A stretch of DNA of 64,000 bases from Caballeronia sp031450805 (GCF_031450805.1 NZ_JARTVY010000002.1:372001-436000); one strand, 5' to 3'. Shown: positions 41,717 to 50,651, numbered from the stretch's first letter. The notes: generated from the letters alone by a model not told the origin. A program made the numbers and translations.

Positions 41717-42940
41717 ATGAGGCCGGTTCTCGTCCGCCTGCATCGCTGGTTTGGTGTCGCGACCGCGCTGTTCCTGTTCGTCTCGGGGCTGACCGGTGCG
41801 GTCATCGCGTGGGATCACGAAATCGATGCGATTCTGAATCCGTCGTTCTTCCACGCACGCACCGACGGCGCGCCGCTGCCGCCGCTGGAACTCGCGCGGC
41901 GCGTCGAAGCCGCCGATCCGCGCGTCGAAGTGACCTATCTGCCGCTCGGCGTCGAGGCGGGGCATACCACGCAGATGATGGTGTGGCCGCGCACGAATCC
42001 GTCGACGGGCGCGCCGTACGCGGTCGACTACAACCAGATCGCCGTCGACCCCGCCACCGGCGAAGTTCAGGCGCGGCGGATGTGGGGCGCGGTGTCGCTC
42101 GCGCGCATCGACCTGATGCCGTTCCTCTACAAACTGCACTACACGCTGCATCTGCCGGTGCTCGCCGGCTTCGATACGGGCACGTGGCTCCTCGGCATCG
42201 TCGGCATCATCTGGCTTTTCGATAGCGGCATCGCGCTCGTGCTGTCGTTTCCGAGCGTCAAGGCGTGGCGCAAGTCGCTCGCGTTCCGCTTCCGGCGCGG
42301 CGGCTATGCGCTGACGTTCGATCTGCATCGCTCGGGCGGCGTCTGGATCTGGGCGCTGTTGCTGATGATGGCGCTCACGTCGGTTTCGATGAACCTCGCC
42401 GATCCGGTCGTGCGGCCCATCGTGTCCGCGTTCTCGAAGCTGTCGCCATCGTTTCTCGAGAACGCGGAGCTGATGCGGGCCGCGCCGCCCGGCCAGCCGG
42501 CCGCGACGCGCGCGCAAATCATCGAAACCGCCGCGCGCGATGCGAAGCGCGAAAACGTCGCGGAGCCGATGGGCGCGCTGTACTACGTGCCCGCGATGCA
42601 GGCATACGGCGTCGGCTTCTTTGCACCGGGCCACGATCACGGCGATGGCGGCCTCGGCAATGCCTGGCTTTACTACAACGGCCACACCGGAACGCTCGCC
42701 GGATCGTCCATTCCAGGCCGCGGTTCCGCAGGCGATGTCTTCATGCAGGCGCAGTTTCCGCTTCATTCGGGGCGCATTATCGGGCTGACAGGGCGCATTC
42801 TGATCAGCGCGGTCGGCGTCGCGGTCGCGGTGTTGAGCGCAACGGGCCTCATCATCTGGATGCGAAAACGCGCCGCGCGCCGTCACTCGGCCGCCGCCGC
42901 CGATGCGCGGGCGGCGCGCGGCCGCTCGCTGTCGTCCTGA
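41717..42940 (+). CDS. PepSY-domain iron-uptake membrane protein
   Basis: A 407-residue inner-membrane protein of the PepSY-associated TM family (PiuB/FegB-like), often encoded next to TonB-dependent siderophore receptors and thought to reduce ferric siderophores. The start MRPVLVRLHRWFGVATALFLFVSGLTGAVIAW carries the conserved LHRWxG helix; other helices are LLGIVGIIWLFDSGIALVLSF, GGVWIWALLLMMALTSVSMNL and ILISAVGVAVAVLSATGLIIW. The periplasmic loops hold the PepSY units. I chose the ATG at 41717; the upstream frame is open but not protein-like. It lies 200 bases upstream of the receptor gene. Confidence 0.88.
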   Translation: MRPVLVRLHRWFGVATALFLFVSGLTGAVIAWDHEIDAILNPSFFHARTDGAPLPPLELARRVEAADPRVEVTYLPLGVEAGHTTQMMVWPRTNPSTGAPYAVDYNQIAVDPATGEVQARRMWGAVSLARIDLMPFLYKLHYTLHLPVLAGFDTGTWLLGIVGIIWLFDSGIALVLSFPSVKAWRKSLAFRFRRGGYALTFDLHRSGGVWIWALLLMMALTSVSMNLADPVVRPIVSAFSKLSPSFLENAELMRAAPPGQPAATRAQIIETAARDAKRENVAEPMGALYYVPAMQAYGVGFFAPGHDHGDGGLGNAWLYYNGHTGTLAGSSIPGRGSAGDVFMQAQFPLHSGRIIGLTGRILISAVGVAVAVLSATGLIIWMRKRAARRHSAAAADARAARGRSLSS

Positions 42941-42989
42941 CGCCTGAGCACCGAACGCGTTGCGATTCCGCAAAGCCGCGCGTTATTTA

Positions 42990-43008
42990 AATGATAACGA
43001 CTCTTATT
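42990..43008. promoter_or_regulatory. Possible Fur box before the TonB receptor
   Basis: AATGATAACGACTCTTATT lies about 130 bases upstream of the receptor ATG, in the only AT-rich stretch of this gap. The left half (TGATAA) matches the Fur 7-1-7 consensus well and the right half poorly. Iron-dependent control of the receptor is expected from its family. Confidence 0.45.
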
Positions 43009-43140
43009 TACGTTAGAATCCGGCGACAAGTCGAGCCGTCACGCGCCTCCGATTGCCGGTAACGACCCAAGAAAAACGCCGCCCGGATTCCTTCGACGCC
43101 CCGGGCCGGAACCGACCAACACCGACGTTTTCTCCGATTC

Positions 43141-45339
43141 ATGCCTGTTCTCCGTTTGCAAACCTTGCAGGCCGCGCCTGCGAAGGCGCTGTCGCATCGC
43201 GCCGTCATCGTCGCGGCGATTGCCGTCGCTTTTTCCTTTCCGGCCCATGCCCAGACCGCAGCCGGCGCCGACGCCGCGCCGTCGGCTGAAAACACGCTGC
43301 CGGCCGTCCGCGTCGAGGCGAGCAAAGAGCAGCTTCCCGGCGATCTCGCGCCGACCTTCGCGGGCGGCCAGGTCGCGCGCGGCGCCGATTTCGGCGTGCT
43401 CGGCCAGCAGCGCACGCTCGACGTGCCGTTCAGCATGACGACGTACACGTCGAAGCTGATCGAGGACCAGCAGGCGCGCACCATCGGCGACGTGCTCGCG
43501 AACGATCCGGCGGTGCGTACCGCCTACGGCTTCGGCAACTTCGCGGAGACGTACATCATCCGCGGCTTTCAGCTCGATGGCGACGATGTCTCGCTCAACG
43601 GCCTGTACGGCATCACGCCGCGCCAGCTCGTCGCAACCGATGCGCTGGAGCGCGTCGATGTCTTCAAGGGCGCGAATACGTTTCTGAACGGCGCGTCGCC
43701 GAACGGATCGGCCGTCGGCGGCGGGCTGAATCTGCAGCTCAAGCGCGCGGACGACAAGCCGCTCACGCGCGTCACGCTCGAAGGCACGGCGTCGGGCGAA
43801 ATCGGCGCGCATGTCGACGTGGGACGGCGCTTCGGCAGCGAAGGGCAGTTCGGCATCCGCGTGAATCAGGCGAATCACGACGGCGAAACGAGCATCGACG
43901 GTGAACATCGCCGCGACAACACCACGGCCGTTTCGCTCGACTGGCGCGGCGACAAGCTGCGTCTCTACGGCGACTTTCTCTATCAGCGGCAGCGCGTGAA
44001 CGGCGGCCGGCCGACGGTGAACGTCAGCGGCAATTTCATTCCCGAAACGCCGTCGGCGACCTACAACTACGCGCAGACCTGGAGCTTCAGTTCCATCGAG
44101 GATACCGTCGGCATCCTGCGCGCGGAATACGACTTCCTGCCTGGCTGGACGGCCTATATCGCGGGCGGCATGCGGCACACGGACGAGCACGGCGAGTATT
44201 CGTCGCCGACCGTATCCAGTACGGCCACGACCGCATCGCGGCTCGGCGTGCCGCACAAGGAAGACGGCAGCTCGGCGGAAGCGGGCGTGCGCGGCCATTT
44301 CAACACCGGGCCGGTATCGCATTTCGTGACGGCGGGCGCGTCGATCGTGCGGGTGGATTCGATGTCGGCTTATACGTTCGCCGGCGCGTTCCCGACGAGC
44401 CTCTACGACACGCCGCAGGTGCCGTATCCGGCGAGCACGCTGTCGGCCGGCAATCTGGCCGATCCGGGCACGACGGCGCTCAATCTGATGCGCAGCGCAT
44501 CGGTGTCGGACACGCTCGGCTTCCTGAACGATCGCGTGCTGTTCACCGTCGGCGCGCGCTATCAGGAACTGCACACCAACACGTTCGATTACACCGGCAA
44601 GCAGACCCGCGCCTATAACGATTCGATCACGACGCCGCTCTTCGGCCTCGTCGTCAAGCCGTGGCAGAACGTGGCGTTCTTCGCGAATCGCAGCGAGGCG
44701 CTTGCGATCGGGGATTCCGCGCCGAACACGGCCGTCAATTTCGGCGAGCAACTGCCGCCCCAGAAGTCGAAGCAGTACGAAGTCGGCGCGAAGTACGACA
44801 ACGGCAAGTACGGCGCATCGCTTGCGCTGTTCCAGATCGAGAAGCCGCTGACGTACACGAACAGCGCCGGTTATTTCGTCGATAACGGGAACGAGCGGCA
44901 TCGCGGCGTGGAGGCGTCGATCTACGGCGAGCCGTTGCGCGGCGTTCGGCTGATCGCGGGGGCGACGTACATCCACGCGACGCAGCTCGACACCGGCAGC
45001 GCGACGACGGACGGCAACATGCCGATCGGCGTGCCGACCTTCATGTTCAACGTCAATGCGGAATACGACGTGCCGGTGCTGAACGGCCTCACCTTGACGG
45101 CGCGCTGGATTCATACCGGCTCGCAGTATCTGAACGTGACGAACACGCTGTCGATTCCTGCGTGGGATCGCTTCGACCTCGGCGCGCGCTATGCGACCGT
45201 GCTGTTCGGCAAGCCGACGACGTTCCGAGCGAGCGTGCTCAACGTGGCCAACAAGTCGTACTGGTCGTCGACGATCGGCGGTTATCTGACGCAAGGCGCG
45301 CCGCGAACGGTGCTTCTGTCGATGACGACTGACTTCTGA
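43141..45339 (+). CDS. TonB-dependent siderophore receptor
   Basis: A 732-residue outer-membrane receptor. The signal peptide is about 37 residues long and ends in FPAHA. The plug domain holds LPAVRVEASKEQ, PFSMTTYTSKLIEDQQARTIGDVLANDPAVRTAYGFGNFAETYIIRGFQLDGDDVSLNGLYGI and VDVFKGANTFLNGASPNGSAVGG, typical of ferrichrome/ferrioxamine-type (FhuA/FoxA/FcuA) receptors. The barrel ends with YSSTIGG-like SYWSSTIGGYLTQGAPRTVLLSMTTDF and a terminal phenylalanine. The ligand cannot be fixed from sequence. It works with TonB-ExbBD, not encoded here, and probably with the PepSY protein. Confidence 0.93.
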   Translation: MPVLRLQTLQAAPAKALSHRAVIVAAIAVAFSFPAHAQTAAGADAAPSAENTLPAVRVEASKEQLPGDLAPTFAGGQVARGADFGVLGQQRTLDVPFSMTTYTSKLIEDQQARTIGDVLANDPAVRTAYGFGNFAETYIIRGFQLDGDDVSLNGLYGITPRQLVATDALERVDVFKGANTFLNGASPNGSAVGGGLNLQLKRADDKPLTRVTLEGTASGEIGAHVDVGRRFGSEGQFGIRVNQANHDGETSIDGEHRRDNTTAVSLDWRGDKLRLYGDFLYQRQRVNGGRPTVNVSGNFIPETPSATYNYAQTWSFSSIEDTVGILRAEYDFLPGWTAYIAGGMRHTDEHGEYSSPTVSSTATTASRLGVPHKEDGSSAEAGVRGHFNTGPVSHFVTAGASIVRVDSMSAYTFAGAFPTSLYDTPQVPYPASTLSAGNLADPGTTALNLMRSASVSDTLGFLNDRVLFTVGARYQELHTNTFDYTGKQTRAYNDSITTPLFGLVVKPWQNVAFFANRSEALAIGDSAPNTAVNFGEQLPPQKSKQYEVGAKYDNGKYGASLALFQIEKPLTYTNSAGYFVDNGNERHRGVEASIYGEPLRGVRLIAGATYIHATQLDTGSATTDGNMPIGVPTFMFNVNAEYDVPVLNGLTLTARWIHTGSQYLNVTNTLSIPAWDRFDLGARYATVLFGKPTTFRASVLNVANKSYWSSTIGGYLTQGAPRTVLLSMTTDF

Positions 45340-45359
45340 TCGAGCCGCCCGAAGAACGC

Positions 45360-45396
45360 GCGCCGCCGGTTCCTTTCGCGAACCGGCGGCGCTTTG
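45360..45396 (+). terminator. Terminator of the receptor gene
   Basis: A 13-pair perfect stem, GCGCCGCCGGTTC (45360-45372) with GAACCGGCGGCGC (45380-45392), loop of 7 bases, followed by TTTG. It lies 21 bases past the receptor stop. The stem is strong although the T tract is short. Confidence 0.75.
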
Positions 45397-45483
45397 TCAT
45401 GGTTTCGGACCGCGCTACGCCGCGCCGGCGAGCGGTATAAACTTCGATGTATATGTCTCGCGCATGAAGCGCTCACCGTCATC

Positions 45484-45702
45484 ATGGAACCGACTTCGAG
45501 TAAAGAAACGTCCCGCAGGCGCTTGTCGAAGCGGTCGCTCAATGTCCTCTCGGCGCTGGTCGGCATCGGCACGCTGGCGCTCGGTATCGGCTGGCTGATC
45601 TATAGCTGGACGGTCAATCTGGAAGTGCCGTACTTCGCGATTCCGCTCGTGCTGACCGTACCCGTGATCGCCGCTGTGGCGTTCCGGAACATGTGGGATT
45701 AG
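45484..45702 (+). CDS. Small membrane protein, unknown
   Basis: A 72-residue protein, MEPTSSKETSRRRLSKRSLNVLSALVGIGTLALGIGWLIYSW, with a basic N-terminus and then two hydrophobic segments (about residues 22-41 and 49-68: YFAIPLVLTVPVIAAVAF). I do not recognise a family. The ATG at 45484 lacks a clear ribosome site. It has its own terminator downstream. Confidence 0.55.
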   Translation: MEPTSSKETSRRRLSKRSLNVLSALVGIGTLALGIGWLIYSWTVNLEVPYFAIPLVLTVPVIAAVAFRNMWD

Positions 45703-45734
45703 CGAAGCAGGAGAGGGAAGGAAAAAGAGTGAGC

Positions 45735-45768
45735 AAAAAAATCGCCGCGATAAACGCGGCGATTTTTC
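45735..45768. terminator. Bidirectional intrinsic terminator
   Basis: ATCGCCGCG and CGCGGCGAT form a perfect 9-pair stem around ATAAA, flanked by an A run on the left and a T run on the right, so it can terminate from both sides: the small membrane gene on the plus strand and tRNA-Val on the minus strand. Confidence 0.85.
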
Positions 45769-45782
45769 TACAGCATATGCGT

Positions 45783-45859
45783 TGGTAGGCTCGATTGGAC
45801 TCGAACCAACGACCCCCACCATGTCAAGGTGGTGCTCTAACCAGCTGAGCTACGAGCCT
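45783..45859 (-). tRNA. tRNA-Val (GAC)
   Basis: A 77-nucleotide tRNA on the minus strand, 5' end at 45859 and encoded CCA at 45785-45783. The acceptor stem is AGGCTCG/CGAGCCT with discriminator A. The D arm is AGCTCAGCTGGTTAGAGC. The anticodon stem CCACC/GGTGG holds the loop TTGACAT, so the anticodon is GAC (45825-45823), decoding GUC. The T arm GGTTCGAGTCC is standard. Confidence 0.97.
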
Positions 45860-45871
45860 GTTGAGCCGCGC

Positions 45872-45900
45872 ATTATAGAGACCCCGCACTCGATATACAA
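45872..45900 (-). promoter_or_regulatory. tRNA-Val promoter
   Basis: On the minus strand, a perfect -10 box TATAAT (45877-45872) with TTGTAT 17 bases upstream (45900-45895). Transcription would start about 7 bases before the mature tRNA 5' end. Confidence 0.7.
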
Positions 45901-45919
45901 GCCCATCGGCGAAGAATCT

Positions 45920-47245
45920 TCAGACGGCTGGCTCGCTCACGCAGCGAAAGCCCGCATACACGTACTGATAATGCCCCTGGAACCAGTTGCGGAAGCTCGG
46001 CCGCAACATGCACGCCGCCGTGCGGGGCGAGCCGCCTTTGATGACGAAGTGCTTGCCGTCGAAGAAATTCGCCGAGTAGCCGAGATAGAACGGGAACGGC
46101 TCGAAGCCGTCGAGCGGGCCGAAGGTCGTCGATGTCCATTCCCAGCCGTTGCCGAACTGTCCCTCGACGCCGAACGCGCTGCGGTTCTCGGGATGCGCCT
46201 GCACCGGCGTCGGGTCCCATCGGCGGAAATCGAAGTTGCCTTCCGCCACATGCGGCGCGCCGATGGCCGCGCGTTGCCACTGCGCTTCCGTGGGCAGCTT
46301 CCTGCCCGCCCAGCGTGCGTAGGCGCTGGCTTCCGCATGGCTCACGTAGACCGGCCAGTCGAGCGGAAGCGGGAGTTCCTCGAACATCGTGCGCAGCTTC
46401 CAGCCGGATTCGGCGCTGCCGGCGTCGTCGACGGCTTCGTCGCCCGCAATCCAGAACGCCGGATGCGCAATGCGATGTCGCTCCTTCCACGCCCAGTCGC
46501 CGTCGTTCCAGTAGTCGCGATTCCAGTAGCCGCCCGCATCGATGAAGCGCAGATAATCGCGGTTCGTGACCATGTAGCGGTCGATATCGAACGCCGGCAC
46601 GTCCACGCGCATTTCGTCGAACTCGTTGTCCCAGCCGAATCGTCCGCTCTCGCGGGAAAGCCCCAGCGTGACCGTGCCTTCGGGAACGCGCACGGTTTCA
46701 TGCACGAGCGGGCGGTCCGATGTCCGTTCGCATATCGCATTGGCCGGCGCAATTTTTCTGTCGACCGGCAATTGATGCAGCATGTACGCAAGCGTTTCCG
46801 CGTGCATCAGCCGATGTTCGATCGCGACTTCGAGCAGCTTCGCGGCAGGCTCGTCCGCGGAAACGGGGTCGGCGACGAGTTTGAGCGGATCGAAACGGGC
46901 GTCGATATCCGCGCGCACTTTCGCCTTGTAAGCCTGCACTTCGTCGAGCGAAGGCCAGTCGGCCGGCTGATCGGTCGGCAGGCCGCCATCGACGGGATCG
47001 ATGCCGAACGCGAACAGCTGGTCGTAGGCGGGATCGGCGTTCGGGAGGTCGAAGAGGCGCTTGTCGAACAGATTGCGGTCGAACGCCTCGAGATGGCCGA
47101 TATAGAAGACGATGCGATGCCGCTCGGCGATCGGCCGGTCGTAAAGATGCTCGCGCCTGACGATGTCGAAGAGTTCGTCGGTCACGCGGCGCGCTTCCGC
47201 GAGCCGCTCGAGCAAAGGATGACGCAGGGATGGTTCGCGATTCAT
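45920..47245 (-). CDS. EgtB-like sulfoxide synthase
   Basis: A 441-residue non-haem iron enzyme of the EgtB/SUMF1 group. The N-terminal DinB-like domain carries His51 (FYIGHLEAFD) and the HxxxHxE motif HRLMHAE with His144 and His148, the three iron ligands of EgtB. The C-terminal formylglycine-generating-like domain has GWDNEFDEMRVDVPAF, YMVTNRDYLRFIDAGGYWNRDYW, RWAGRKLPTEAQWQRAA, FGNGWEWT and VIKGGSPRTAACMLRPSFRNWF. EgtB joins cysteine or gamma-glutamylcysteine to hercynine in ergothioneine synthesis. No EgtD is adjacent, so a SenA-type selenoneine synthase or another thiol route is also possible. The start at 47245 has GGAG upstream. Confidence 0.82.
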   Translation of the reverse strand: MNREPSLRHPLLERLAEARRVTDELFDIVRREHLYDRPIAERHRIVFYIGHLEAFDRNLFDKRLFDLPNADPAYDQLFAFGIDPVDGGLPTDQPADWPSLDEVQAYKAKVRADIDARFDPLKLVADPVSADEPAAKLLEVAIEHRLMHAETLAYMLHQLPVDRKIAPANAICERTSDRPLVHETVRVPEGTVTLGLSRESGRFGWDNEFDEMRVDVPAFDIDRYMVTNRDYLRFIDAGGYWNRDYWNDGDWAWKERHRIAHPAFWIAGDEAVDDAGSAESGWKLRTMFEELPLPLDWPVYVSHAEASAYARWAGRKLPTEAQWQRAAIGAPHVAEGNFDFRRWDPTPVQAHPENRSAFGVEGQFGNGWEWTSTTFGPLDGFEPFPFYLGYSANFFDGKHFVIKGGSPRTAACMLRPSFRNWFQGHYQYVYAGFRCVSEPAV

Positions 47246-47414
47246 TTCGCTCTGTCTCCGGTGCAAGCCGAGAGCATTGCATAGGATTCGAACAGGCGTC
47301 AAAACGCCTGCTCGCTTGCATGAAACAGCCAGTGTTTAGCGAAGTTCGTGCCAGCGCGCCGGATTGCGGCGTTTGTTCGGCTGTGGCGAGCGAACCGGCG
47401 CGCTCAGGCGATTG

Positions 47415-48137
47415 TCAGATGCCGCGCAGCCCGTCGAAGTCGCGGATGCGGATGGATTTGCCCTGCGCCTCGATGAGTCCAAGCTTGTCGAAGCGCGATA
47501 GCGTGCGGCTCACCGTTTCGAGCGTCATGCCGAGATAGCTGCCGATGTCGTCGCGCGTCATCCGCATCGTGAATTCCGCAGTGGCGTACCCGCGCCGCGC
47601 GAGCCGCGCGGACATGTCGAGCAGCAGGCGGGCGACGCGCTCGTCGGCGCGCAGCATGCCCAGCCGCACGACGTGTTCGGCTTCGCGATTGATCGCCTGA
47701 CTCATCATGCGATGCATGCGCCGTTGCAGCGAATCCGTCTCGCGGCACATGCGCTCGAAAAGCGCGTAGGGCACGACGCAGACGGAGCTGTCTTCCAGCG
47801 CGATGGCGTCGCACGTGTGGCGGCCATCGCCGATGCCGTCGAGACCGAGGGCATCGCCCGCGAGCAGCAGGCCGGTCATGCGCCCGCGTCCGCCGTCGCG
47901 GCTGCCGTCATTCGTGACGACGGTCTTGAGCGAACCCGAGCGCACCGCGTAGAGCGAATCGAACGTGTCGCCGGTGCGAAAGAGCGCATCGCCGCGACGA
48001 ATCTTGCGCGTCACGGAGATGATGTGTTCCAGCTTGGTGACGTCCCGGGCGCACAGGCCTTCGGGCATGCACAGATGGCGCATTGCGCAGCTGGAACAGT
48101 GCGCCGCTTGCCGCCGGGGGAGGATCGGATCAGACAT
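47415..48137 (-). CDS. FNR/ANR-type oxygen-sensing regulator
   Basis: A 240-residue Crp/Fnr regulator. Cys14, Cys17, Cys23 and Cys29 lie in HCSSCAMRHLCMPEGLCA, and another cysteine follows in ALEDSSVCVVPY where FNR has Cys122, so an oxygen-labile [4Fe-4S] cluster is likely. The cyclic-nucleotide-like barrel is followed by the helix-turn-helix MTRDDIGSYLGMTLETVSRTLSRFDKLGLIEAQGKSIRI, with ETVSR as the recognition start. It should switch genes at low oxygen. A possible FNR box lies in its own upstream region. It is preceded on the same strand by uspA, which FNR-type regulators often control. Confidence 0.93.
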   Translation of the reverse strand: MSDPILPRRQAAHCSSCAMRHLCMPEGLCARDVTKLEHIISVTRKIRRGDALFRTGDTFDSLYAVRSGSLKTVVTNDGSRDGGRGRMTGLLLAGDALGLDGIGDGRHTCDAIALEDSSVCVVPYALFERMCRETDSLQRRMHRMMSQAINREAEHVVRLGMLRADERVARLLLDMSARLARRGYATAEFTMRMTRDDIGSYLGMTLETVSRTLSRFDKLGLIEAQGKSIRIRDFDGLRGI

Positions 48138-48152
48138 GGCGAGCTCGGTTTC

Positions 48153-48166
48153 TTGATGGATGACAA
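48153..48166. promoter_or_regulatory. Possible FNR box before the fnr-type gene
   Basis: TTGAT-N4-GACAA on the plus strand, matching the TTGAT-N4-ATCAA consensus in 8 of 10 positions. It lies 16 bases upstream of the ATG at 48137, where bound regulator would repress its own gene. Confidence 0.4.
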
Positions 48167-48241
48167 ATTGATTGTCCCATAGCAAGCCCGGCCGACCGCG
48201 TGAAAAAATGCCGCGCCCCCGGCGCTTGCACAATCTTCACA

Positions 48242-48715
48242 TCATGCGGTAGAGGCGTTGTCCGAATTATTTGCCGCCGAGGGAATCAACAGCACCGGCA
48301 AGCTGGCTTGACGCAGGCAACGCTCCGCAACGCTGCCGAGAATCATCCGTTTGAAGCCCTTGCGGCCATGCGTGCCCATCACGAGCAGATCGGCGTTGAA
48401 CGCGTGGGCGGCGGCGATGATGAGCGAGGCGACGTCGTCGCTGGCGGTGGCCTCGACGGTCGCGACATCGCCCGCAACGCCGCGCGCCTTCATCGCTTCG
48501 GCGGCTTCCCGCGCAACGGCTTCGCCCTGTTCGGTCAGGCCCTTCTGCAGCGCGGACGGATCGTAGCCCGGCACGTCCATGACCATCGGCCCGCTTTCGA
48601 TGACGCAATACGGCTGGACGACCGCGTGATGCGTGACAGCGAGATCGAGCGCGGTATTCAAGGCGTGCTGGGACGTGCGGCTGCCGTCGATGGCGACGAT
48701 GATGCGTTTGAACAT
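48242..48715 (-). CDS. Universal stress protein UspA family
   Basis: A 157-residue single-domain universal stress protein. It starts MFKRIIVAIDGSRTSQHALNTALDLA and has the ATP-binding motif GTHGRKGFKRMILGSVAERCLRQASLPVLLIP (G-2x-G-9x-G-S/T), so it is of the ATP-binding type. It helps survival under low oxygen or starvation in related organisms. It lies 104 bases upstream of the fnr-type gene on the same strand. Confidence 0.92.
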   Translation of the reverse strand: MFKRIIVAIDGSRTSQHALNTALDLAVTHHAVVQPYCVIESGPMVMDVPGYDPSALQKGLTEQGEAVAREAAEAMKARGVAGDVATVEATASDDVASLIIAAAHAFNADLLVMGTHGRKGFKRMILGSVAERCLRQASLPVLLIPSAANNSDNASTA

Positions 48716-48917
48716 GGCGTGTTCCTCGTGCGGTGAGAATGTCGGGCGCATGCCGGCCGACGCGTGGCGTGGCGCTTGCATCGCGGCGATACGCGCTTTC
48801 AGCATAGCGCGGCGGTCGTGTCGCGAGACCGCGCAGTTTTCAGGATGAGTCGATCTGTCGCAAGCGACGCCGTACAATCCGTGGTTCCACCGACTCAGCG
48901 CCCGCTTAACACGCCGC

Positions 48918-50501
48918 ATGACCGACGACCGCACCACCGAACCCCAGCCGCACGCGCTTGCGTTCCGAACCGCCCTCTACGCGATGCTCGGCATCGGACT
49001 CGTCAACATGCTCGTCGCGCTGGACCAGACGGTGGTGAGCACGGCGCTGCCGTCGATCGTCGCGGAACTGCACGGCTTCGAGTATTACGCGTGGATTGCG
49101 AGCGCCTATCTGCTGGCGTCCGTCGTCACGGTGCCGGTGTTCGGGCGGCTCGGCGATTACTTTGGCCGCAAGCGGTTCGTCATCGCGGCGGTCGTGACCT
49201 TCACCGTCGCCTCGGTGCTGTGCGGGCTTGCGCCGAACATGCTGTTTCTGGCGTTGTCGCGGGGACTGCAGGGCGTAGGCGGCGGAATGATGGTCGGCAC
49301 CGCGTTCGCCGCCATCCCCGATCTCTTCCCCGATCCGCGCACGCGGGTGCGATGGCAGGTCGTGCTCGCGGCGGCATACGGCATCGGCACGGCGGCGGGG
49401 CCGTCGCTCGGCGGATGGATGAGCCAGCACTGGGGCTGGCGCTCGACGTTCCTGATCAATCTGCCGGTCGGCGCGGCGGCGTTGTACTTCATCTGGTCGC
49501 ATCTGCCGAATCTGCACCGGCCGCGCGAAGGCGGCGTGAAGATCGACTGGCTCGGCGCGGCGCTCGTCGCGCTCGTGCTCGGCGGCTTCCAGGCGCTGAT
49601 CGAGTCCGTGCCGAAATCGGGACTCTCGACGGGCAACATCGCGCTCGGCTGCGCGGTGATCGCGGGCGCGGCGGCGCTGCTCGTCTGCGAGCGGCGCGCG
49701 ACTCATCCGATCATTCCGCTCGATATCTTCCGCGATCCGCATCTGGTCACGCTGTTCACGCTCTCCTTCATGGCGGGCTTCGTGATGTTCTCGCTGATCT
49801 TCTTCGCGCCGCTGCTGCTGCAGGGCGGCTTCGGGCTCTCGCCCCAGGAAGCCGGCCTGCTCGCCACGCCGATCGCCGCGTGCATCGCGCTCGGCAGCTT
49901 CATCAATACCCGGATCGTGATCCATTTGCGCAAGCCGACGCAGATCCTGACCATCGGTTTCACGCTGCTCGTGCTGGCCTCGGTCGGGCTGTCGTTTGCG
50001 CGCGTGTCGACGCCGCATGTGTGGATCGAATTGCCGATGGCCGCGGTCGGCATCGGACTCGGCTTCGTGCTGAACAACATGAACGTGTTCGGGCAGGAGA
50101 TCGCGGGGCGAGAGCGCTTCGGCATCACCACTGCGCTGCTGCAGTCGACCCGAATGGTCGGCGGCATGCTCGGCACGAGCATCGTCGGGACGATCGTCGC
50201 GCATCACTACGCGAACGTCGTCGAGCGCACGGTCAGCGTGCTGGGCGCGGCGGCATCGGCGCAATGGCAGCCGCGCTTCGTGGACCCGCGCATTCTCGTC
50301 GACGAAGCGTTGCGCGATACCTTGCTGCACGATCTGCGCTCGGCCGGGCTGGATGCCTCCGCGCTCTTCGACGCCGCCCGCGATGCGCTCGTGCAGGCGG
50401 TGCACATCGGCACGATGCTGACGGCAGTGGCCGCGCTGGTCGCGGTTTTGCTGGTGCGGCGGATCGGGCATATAACGTTTCGGAAGGTCGGGAAGGGGTG
50501 A
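48918..50501 (+). CDS. DHA2-family MFS multidrug exporter
   Basis: A 527-residue inner-membrane antiporter with about 14 transmembrane helices, the DHA2 (EmrB/QacA) type. Motif D1 is MLVALDQTVVSTALPSIVAEL, motif A is GRLGDYFGRKRFV, motif B SRGLQGVGGGMMVG, and motif C GPSLGGWMSQHWGWRSTFLINLPVG. Long C-terminal sequence RILVDEALRDTLLHDLRSAGLDA is cytosolic or periplasmic before the last helix. There is no adjacent EmrA-type membrane-fusion protein, so it may pump alone. It is divergent from uspA, and no regulator lies beside it. Confidence 0.92.
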   Translation: MTDDRTTEPQPHALAFRTALYAMLGIGLVNMLVALDQTVVSTALPSIVAELHGFEYYAWIASAYLLASVVTVPVFGRLGDYFGRKRFVIAAVVTFTVASVLCGLAPNMLFLALSRGLQGVGGGMMVGTAFAAIPDLFPDPRTRVRWQVVLAAAYGIGTAAGPSLGGWMSQHWGWRSTFLINLPVGAAALYFIWSHLPNLHRPREGGVKIDWLGAALVALVLGGFQALIESVPKSGLSTGNIALGCAVIAGAAALLVCERRATHPIIPLDIFRDPHLVTLFTLSFMAGFVMFSLIFFAPLLLQGGFGLSPQEAGLLATPIAACIALGSFINTRIVIHLRKPTQILTIGFTLLVLASVGLSFARVSTPHVWIELPMAAVGIGLGFVLNNMNVFGQEIAGRERFGITTALLQSTRMVGGMLGTSIVGTIVAHHYANVVERTVSVLGAAASAQWQPRFVDPRILVDEALRDTLLHDLRSAGLDASALFDAARDALVQAVHIGTMLTAVAALVAVLLVRRIGHITFRKVGKG

Positions 50502-50651
50502 ACGGGGCCGTCAGGCGGTGACGGAACGCTTCTTACGGTCCCGTGTCCGTCTGCAGGGCGCGCACCGCTTTGGCACACGCAATGCGTCGCCCGCTCGCAG
50601 CATCCCTGCCGCCTGCTCAGCGGGCTGCATCACCAGCACGGAGGATTCACC

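Noticed and set aside
43039..45294. Open frame of 751 codons on the minus strand across the TonB receptor
   Set aside because: The receptor on the plus strand has a signal peptide, plug domain and C-terminal phenylalanine; the antisense frame has none of these and is Arg-rich.
48764..50521. Open frames of more than 500 codons in other frames over the DHA2 exporter
   Set aside because: Only the frame starting at 48918 shows transmembrane helices and MFS motifs.
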